Positions 60,081-64,000 of a DNA stretch of 64,000 nt are shown here, piece after piece. The translations under genes and the position numbers were made by a program. The notes below the pieces were generated by a model. It was not told the origin of the DNA. It worked only from the letters and a program-made list of their open reading frames with translations, and searched no databases. The stretch's first letter is position 1. Every line of letters starts with the position of its first letter. Origin of the DNA: CAYTBN01 sp964436045 (GTDB lineage Bacteria > Myxococcota_A > UBA796 > UBA9615 > CAYRNR01); the NCBI GenBank assembly GCA_964436045.1, contig CAYTBN010000018.1:47049-111048 (forward strand), in the 5' to 3' direction.

Positions 60081-61103
60081 CTAGTCGGTCGTTTCCTCGG
60101 TCGGCTGCTCCGCGCTCTCCTCTGCGGCCTCTTCCGCGCTCTCCTCCGCTGCCTCTTCCGCGCTCTCCTCTGCCGCCTCTTCCGCGCTCTCCTCTGCCGC
60201 CTCTTCCGGAGCCGCCTCGGGGGCCTCTTCCGGGGCTGCCTCGGGGGCTTCTTCCGGGGCCGCCTCGGGAGCCTCTTCTGCGGCCGCGGGCTCCTGAGCC
60301 CGGGCGCCCTCACCGCCCTTGATGACCACGACCTCGGGGGCCGGGCCCGCCGTGGGCGCAGATGCCTGGACCTCGGGGGGCATGTCGCCGTCACGGTAGG
60401 ACCCGCGGCTCATATCCTTGGCCATATGCTGGCCCTCGGCGCAGGCGCCGGCCACCTTGGAGGTGAACAGCCGGATCGCCTTGAGCGCATCGTCGTTGCC
60501 CGGGATCACGAAGTCGATGCCGTCGGGATCGCAGTTGGTGTCCACCACCGCGATGACCGGGATGTTGAGCTTCCGGGTCTCGTGGATCGCGATCCGCTCC
60601 TTGCGCGGGTCGACGATGAACACGGCGTCGGGCAGCTTCTTCATCTCCTGGATGCCGCCGAGGCTCTTCTTCAGCTTGGCGATCTCCCGCTCGTAGCCCA
60701 GCGCCTCCTTCTTGGTCAGGAAGCCGAACTTGCCGTCGTCGCGCGCCTGCTCCAGATAGGTGAGGCGCTCGATGGACTGCTTGATCGTCGCGAAGTTGGT
60801 CAGCGTGCCGCCCAGCCAGCGCTGGGTGACGTGGAACTGATTGGCCTTCTCGGCCTCCTCGCGGATGATCTCCTGGGCCTGCCGCTTGGTACCGACGAAC
60901 AGCACCTTGCCGCCCCGGGAGACGATCTGGGAGGCGTAGTTGCAAGCGCGGATCAACGAGGTCGCGGTCTGCTGCAGATCGATGATGTGGACCCCGCTCT
61001 TCACACCGAAGATGTAGGGCTTCATCTTGGGGTTCCAGCGCTTGGCCTGGTGGCCGAAGTGCACTCCGGACTCGAGCAGTTCGCGCAGAGAGATGGTGGT
61101 CAT
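60081..61103 (-). CDS. rpsB: 30S ribosomal protein S2 with long Ala/Glu repeat tail
   Basis: 340 residues, about 100 more than usual. The S2 core (1-228) is complete: MTTISLRELLESGVHFGHQ, WNPKMKPYIFG, VLFVGTKRQAQE and GNDDALKAIRLF. From about residue 229 a linker leads into tandem units EEAPEAAP and EEAAEESA that are acidic and low-complexity. ATG 61103. First gene of rpsB-tsf-pyrH-frr-cdsA-tsaB. Confidence 0.95.
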   Translation of the reverse strand: MTTISLRELLESGVHFGHQAKRWNPKMKPYIFGVKSGVHIIDLQQTATSLIRACNYASQIVSRGGKVLFVGTKRQAQEIIREEAEKANQFHVTQRWLGGTLTNFATIKQSIERLTYLEQARDDGKFGFLTKKEALGYEREIAKLKKSLGGIQEMKKLPDAVFIVDPRKERIAIHETRKLNIPVIAVVDTNCDPDGIDFVIPGNDDALKAIRLFTSKVAGACAEGQHMAKDMSRGSYRDGDMPPEVQASAPTAGPAPEVVVIKGGEGARAQEPAAAEEAPEAAPEEAPEAAPEEAPEAAPEEAAEESAEEAAEESAEEAAEESAEEAAEESAEQPTEETTD

Positions 61104-61295
61104 GACGACGCTCCGTGGTTGCGGGAGGGTGGCCCCTCCCTCGTCCGCCCCGCGGCCTGTCGGCCGGGATCCAGGACCTTTCGGCCACCACCGGATCCAG
61201 AGGGCGTGTGATCTCGGAGCATCGATCATCGACACTCCGGAGGAGCGCAGACGTACCACGAACGATGAAAAAACGAAAGCTGGAAAGTCCTGGGG

Positions 61296-62829
61296 CTAGA
61301 TCTTGGTGCGACGCGTGGCGGTTCCCTGGACGAGAACCCAGACCATCCCGTCGCCGGAACCCGTCGGCTGGACCATGACCTCGATGCCGACCACCGTGTC
61401 GGCGCCCATCGCGTCCGCCTGGCGCGCCAGGTCCTGCAGCGCGCGCTTGTAGCGCCCGCCGAAGTTGCGCACCCGGCGGCGGGCCTCGGCGTCCTCGCCG
61501 CCCCCCTTGCGGGCGAACTGGTGGGTCACCATCCCCAGCGGCTCCAGCGAGTACCCCGGCAGCTGGTCGAGATTGCTGACCAGCACCCGCGGCGGCGGCA
61601 CCTCCGTCCCTGGCTCGGCCTGCTCGGGCTCGGGCTCGGGCTCGGCCTCGGGCTCGGGCTCGGCCTCGGGTCCGGGCTCGGACTCGCCAAGCTGCTCGAT
61701 CCCCTCCTCCTCATCCCCCTCGTCGTCCTCGGAGATGTGGAACTCGAAGGACTCGCTCTCGTCGTCGTCGGCCTCCCCCTCCCAGCCGGATTCGTCCTCC
61801 GAGTCGCCGGGCATCTCGAGCACCTGCTCGGACTCCACGTGGCCCCGGTAGTGCGACAGGCTGGCCTCCTCGTCGGGAAACCCGATCTCCGCCTCGAAAC
61901 GAGGGCGAGGTCGGGGCTGCCCTGCGGTCGCACCCTCCCGCAGGGCGACGACCGGCTCCTCGGCTTCCTCGGGTCCGACCCGGTAGGAGAGCAGCTGGCC
62001 CACCAGCACCTCCCGCTCCGCTCCGGCGCTGTACAGGGCGATGACCCCGTCGAGCTCGTTGCGAATCTCCGCGGTCTCCGGGGCCGTCAAGTTGACGATC
62101 ACGTTGGGCATCTTGCGGCCCACGTCGGCGAGTTTGTGGGGTTCCGATCTGAAAGGAGCGGTCTGCGCGAGCACCTTCTTGAGGCGCTCGAGGTCCGCCT
62201 CCGGGTTCACGTCCTCGATCACCACCGCGTGGGGATCGTCCACGATCTCCATCGGCTCCGGCTCAACCGGTTCTCCGCCGTCGCCGTCGGCCTCCTCGTC
62301 CCCCGCCGGCTCCTCGTCATCGGCGGCGGCTGCCTCGGGCCCGTCCCCGGGGGCCTCCGCCGCTTCCACCTCTGGTGCCTGGGCTTCCGGGGATGCGGCA
62401 TCCCCGTCGTCGCCGGACGACTCGATGGAAGACTCGCTGTCCTCGGGGGCGCCGAGATCCGCCTCGTCCTCGGCGGCCAGCGCCTCCGGCTCGGTCTCGG
62501 GCGCAATGGCGTCCACCTCATCCGCGGGGGCCTCTTCGCCCGCGACCACAGGCGGCTCGCTGGATCCCACCGAGATCGGTGATCTCGTCGGGGCGCTTGG
62601 CGTTCGTGCGCAACGGCTTGCGGCGCGGAGCCTTGCGCTCGGATTCCGGGGCCGCAGCCTCGCCGGATGCGGCGGCATCCCCTGCCACCTTGAGGGACGG
62701 TCGGTTGAGCCGCATAGCGAAGCGGGTTCCGCACTGTTTGCAGGCAAGGCGAAGCTTGCCTCGGCCCGCGCGGCGGTTCTCGTCCACCTCGACTATCTCG
62801 GCGCACTTGGGGCACTTGACGGTGATCAC
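61296..62829 (-). pseudogene. Zinc-ribbon / YbjQ-like protein, frameshifted
   Basis: Read as one gene with a single-base shift. The N-terminus (GTG 62829 after GGGAGG) is an MJ0042-type zinc ribbon (VKCPKCAEIVEV and LACKQCGTRF). Near 62566-62568 an extra C must be ignored to pass into the frame that continues GEEAPADEVDAIAPETE. Then come a long acidic Pro/Glu/Ala linker and a C-terminal domain like YbjQ/DUF74 (LPGYSLEPLGMVTHQFA ... ADAMGADTVVGIEVMV ... LVQGTATRR). Repaired length is about 510 residues. Alternatively two overlapping genes. The same type of shift in a C run as at 29815. Confidence 0.65.
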
Positions 62830-62928
62830 GGCGCCTCCCACGCTGTTCGCAGGCCAATCATTCTATCAGTACAACACATCGAGGGTCGCGGAGGGGCTCC
62901 GGAGGGCGAAAAAAGCGAGGACTGCGGC

Positions 62929-64000
62929 TCAGGCGTTGGCCGACGTCTCCTTGGGGAGGTGGCACTTCTTGTACTTCTTGCCGCTTCCACAGTGGCACGG
63001 GTCGTTGCGGCCCAGCTTGCGGTGTTCGCGCCGGACCGTGCCCGGCCTCGCCGCCTTGCCGCTCCCCGCGCCCTGGGCGATCAGCTGCTGTTTCTGCTGG
63101 GCGCGCAGTCGACGGGCCTCGAGTTGGGCGATGGTGCCCTCGGTGAGCCGGTCGTGCATCATCGGCTGGAAGATGCGGCTGACCGCCCGCTCGTCCCAGA
63201 GGTCCATCATCATCTCGAACATCTGGAACCCCTCCTTCTTGTACTCGAGGAGGGGGTTTCGCTGTCCGTAGCCGCGCAGGCCGATGCCGCCCCGCAGGTG
63301 ATCCATCGCCTTGAGGTGATCCCGCCAGAGGGAATCGATGCCCTCGAGCAGCATGTTCTGCTCGAACGACCCCAGCAGCCGCTCGGCCTCGATGGTCAGC
63401 TCCTCCAGATCCTCCCGCCCCGACTCCTGATGATGGCGGATCACCGACTCGGTGAAGATCCGGCTGTGCTTGTCGTACTCCTGCTCGACCTGGTCCACCA
63501 GATCGGGGATGAACCCCTCCCGGCCCAGATCGGCGTAGCGGTCCGGGTCGACCTTCAGCGGTTTGCCGAAGATCCGCGCCAGCTCCTCGTTGAGGCCGCC
63601 GAACTCGATGTCCGACGCGGCGGCCTTGGGGTCGATGAATCCCTCGCAGACCGTGTGGATCACGTTGGACGCCATGTCGAGGATCATGTCCCGGACGTTG
63701 TCCCCGTCCAGGATGCGCCGCCGCACACCGTAGACCGCGTCGCGCTGCTGGCTCATCACGTCGTCGTATTCCAGCAGGTTCTTGCGGATGCCGAAGTTGT
63801 GTCCCTCCACCTTCTTCTGGGCGTTCTCCACCGACTTGTTGAGCCACTTGTGCTCGATGGGGATGTCGTCCTCCATTCCGAGCTTCTCCATCATCCCCAT
63901 GATCTTCTCGGAACCGAAGATGCGCAGCAGATCGTCCTCGAGGGACAGGAAGAAGCGCGACGAGCCAGGGTCGCCCTGACGGCCGGCGCGCCCCCGGAGC
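62929..64000 (-). CDS. secA: Protein translocase SecA, 5' part outside window
   Basis: C-terminal 356 residues or so of the SecA motor ATPase. The visible part starts in the second nucleotide-binding fold (LRGRAGRQGDPGSSRFFLSLED), runs through the helical scaffold and wing domains (NLLEYDDVMSQQRDAVY) and ends in a zinc-binding SEC-C motif (NDPCHCGSGKKYKKCH) that contacts SecB and ribosomes. The stop is at 62929-62931. An upstream end is cut by the window edge. Confidence 0.97.
   Translation of the reverse strand, partial: LRGRAGRQGDPGSSRFFLSLEDDLLRIFGSEKIMGMMEKLGMEDDIPIEHKWLNKSVENAQKKVEGHNFGIRKNLLEYDDVMSQQRDAVYGVRRRILDGDNVRDMILDMASNVIHTVCEGFIDPKAAASDIEFGGLNEELARIFGKPLKVDPDRYADLGREGFIPDLVDQVEQEYDKHSRIFTESVIRHHQESGREDLEELTIEAERLLGSFEQNMLLEGIDSLWRDHLKAMDHLRGGIGLRGYGQRNPLLEYKKEGFQMFEMMMDLWDERAVSRIFQPMMHDRLTEGTIAQLEARRLRAQQKQQLIAQGAGSGKAARPGTVRREHRKLGRNDPCHCGSGKKYKKCHLPKETSANA

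Overview
This is GC-rich bacterial chromosome (no plasmid, phage, insertion sequence or CRISPR signature seen) with 62 gene loci, one tRNA and no gene-free stretch longer than about 250 bases. The gene mix points to a Gram-negative of the myxobacterial/deltaproteobacterial sphere: LPS transport genes (lptA/lptB), rpoN plus a sigma-54 activator, DUF507, a FYDLN-acid protein, a Ser/Thr kinase with HRDISPEN catalytic loop, PilZ, about ten lipoproteins, and two exported proteins ending in MYXO-CTERM-like tails (Cys motif, hydrophobic stretch, Arg cluster). The assignment is inferred from gene content only. Two 100-N gaps, two single-base frameshifts and one in-frame stop suggest a draft or metagenome assembly.

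Layout. 1-5.9 kb: dnaJ (partial) diverging from clpX, an M23 peptidase lipoprotein, a membrane-anchored unknown, a lipoprotein and DUF507. 5.9-12.5 kb: leftward run of envelope/lipoprotein genes around a 1177-residue protein with an atypical class III cyclase-like domain. 12.7-22.2 kb: DUF72 protein behind an SOS-like palindrome; a three-gene translationally coupled cassette (membrane GT-C-like protein, SGNH-type protein, second membrane protein); a GH2-like lipoprotein; another GT39-like membrane protein. 22.2-29.5 kb: a small secreted protein whose end lies in a nested palindromic element, then a sigma-54 activator, an alginate-export-type outer membrane channel, a complete NitT/TauT-type ABC importer and a DMT permease. 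29.5-35.6 kb: frameshifted lipoprotein methyltransferase, HemN/HemW-like radical SAM protein, small lipoprotein, VWA lipoprotein with an in-frame TAG, trypsin-like protease, ogt behind a second SOS-like palindrome, tRNA-Val(CAC).

35.6-64 kb is mostly leftward housekeeping: sucC-sucD-ndk; PilZ protein; Ser/Thr kinase; metK; rplM-rpsI-lpxL-like-lptA-lptB-rpoN-hpf; TPR protein; BNR-repeat lipoprotein (diverging from a FYDLN/Lys-rich-tail protein); psd-asd-surface propeller protein-truA, joined by overlapping start/stop codons; DUF465; rpsB-tsf-pyrH-frr-cdsA-tsaB (no uppS); a frameshifted zinc-ribbon/YbjQ-like protein; and the 3' part of secA.

The least explained items are the nested palindromic element at 22723-22916, the shared palindrome in front of the DUF72 gene and ogt, the cyclase-like protein lacking purine-selecting residues, and the channel-plus-ABC-importer locus next to its own sigma-54 activator.
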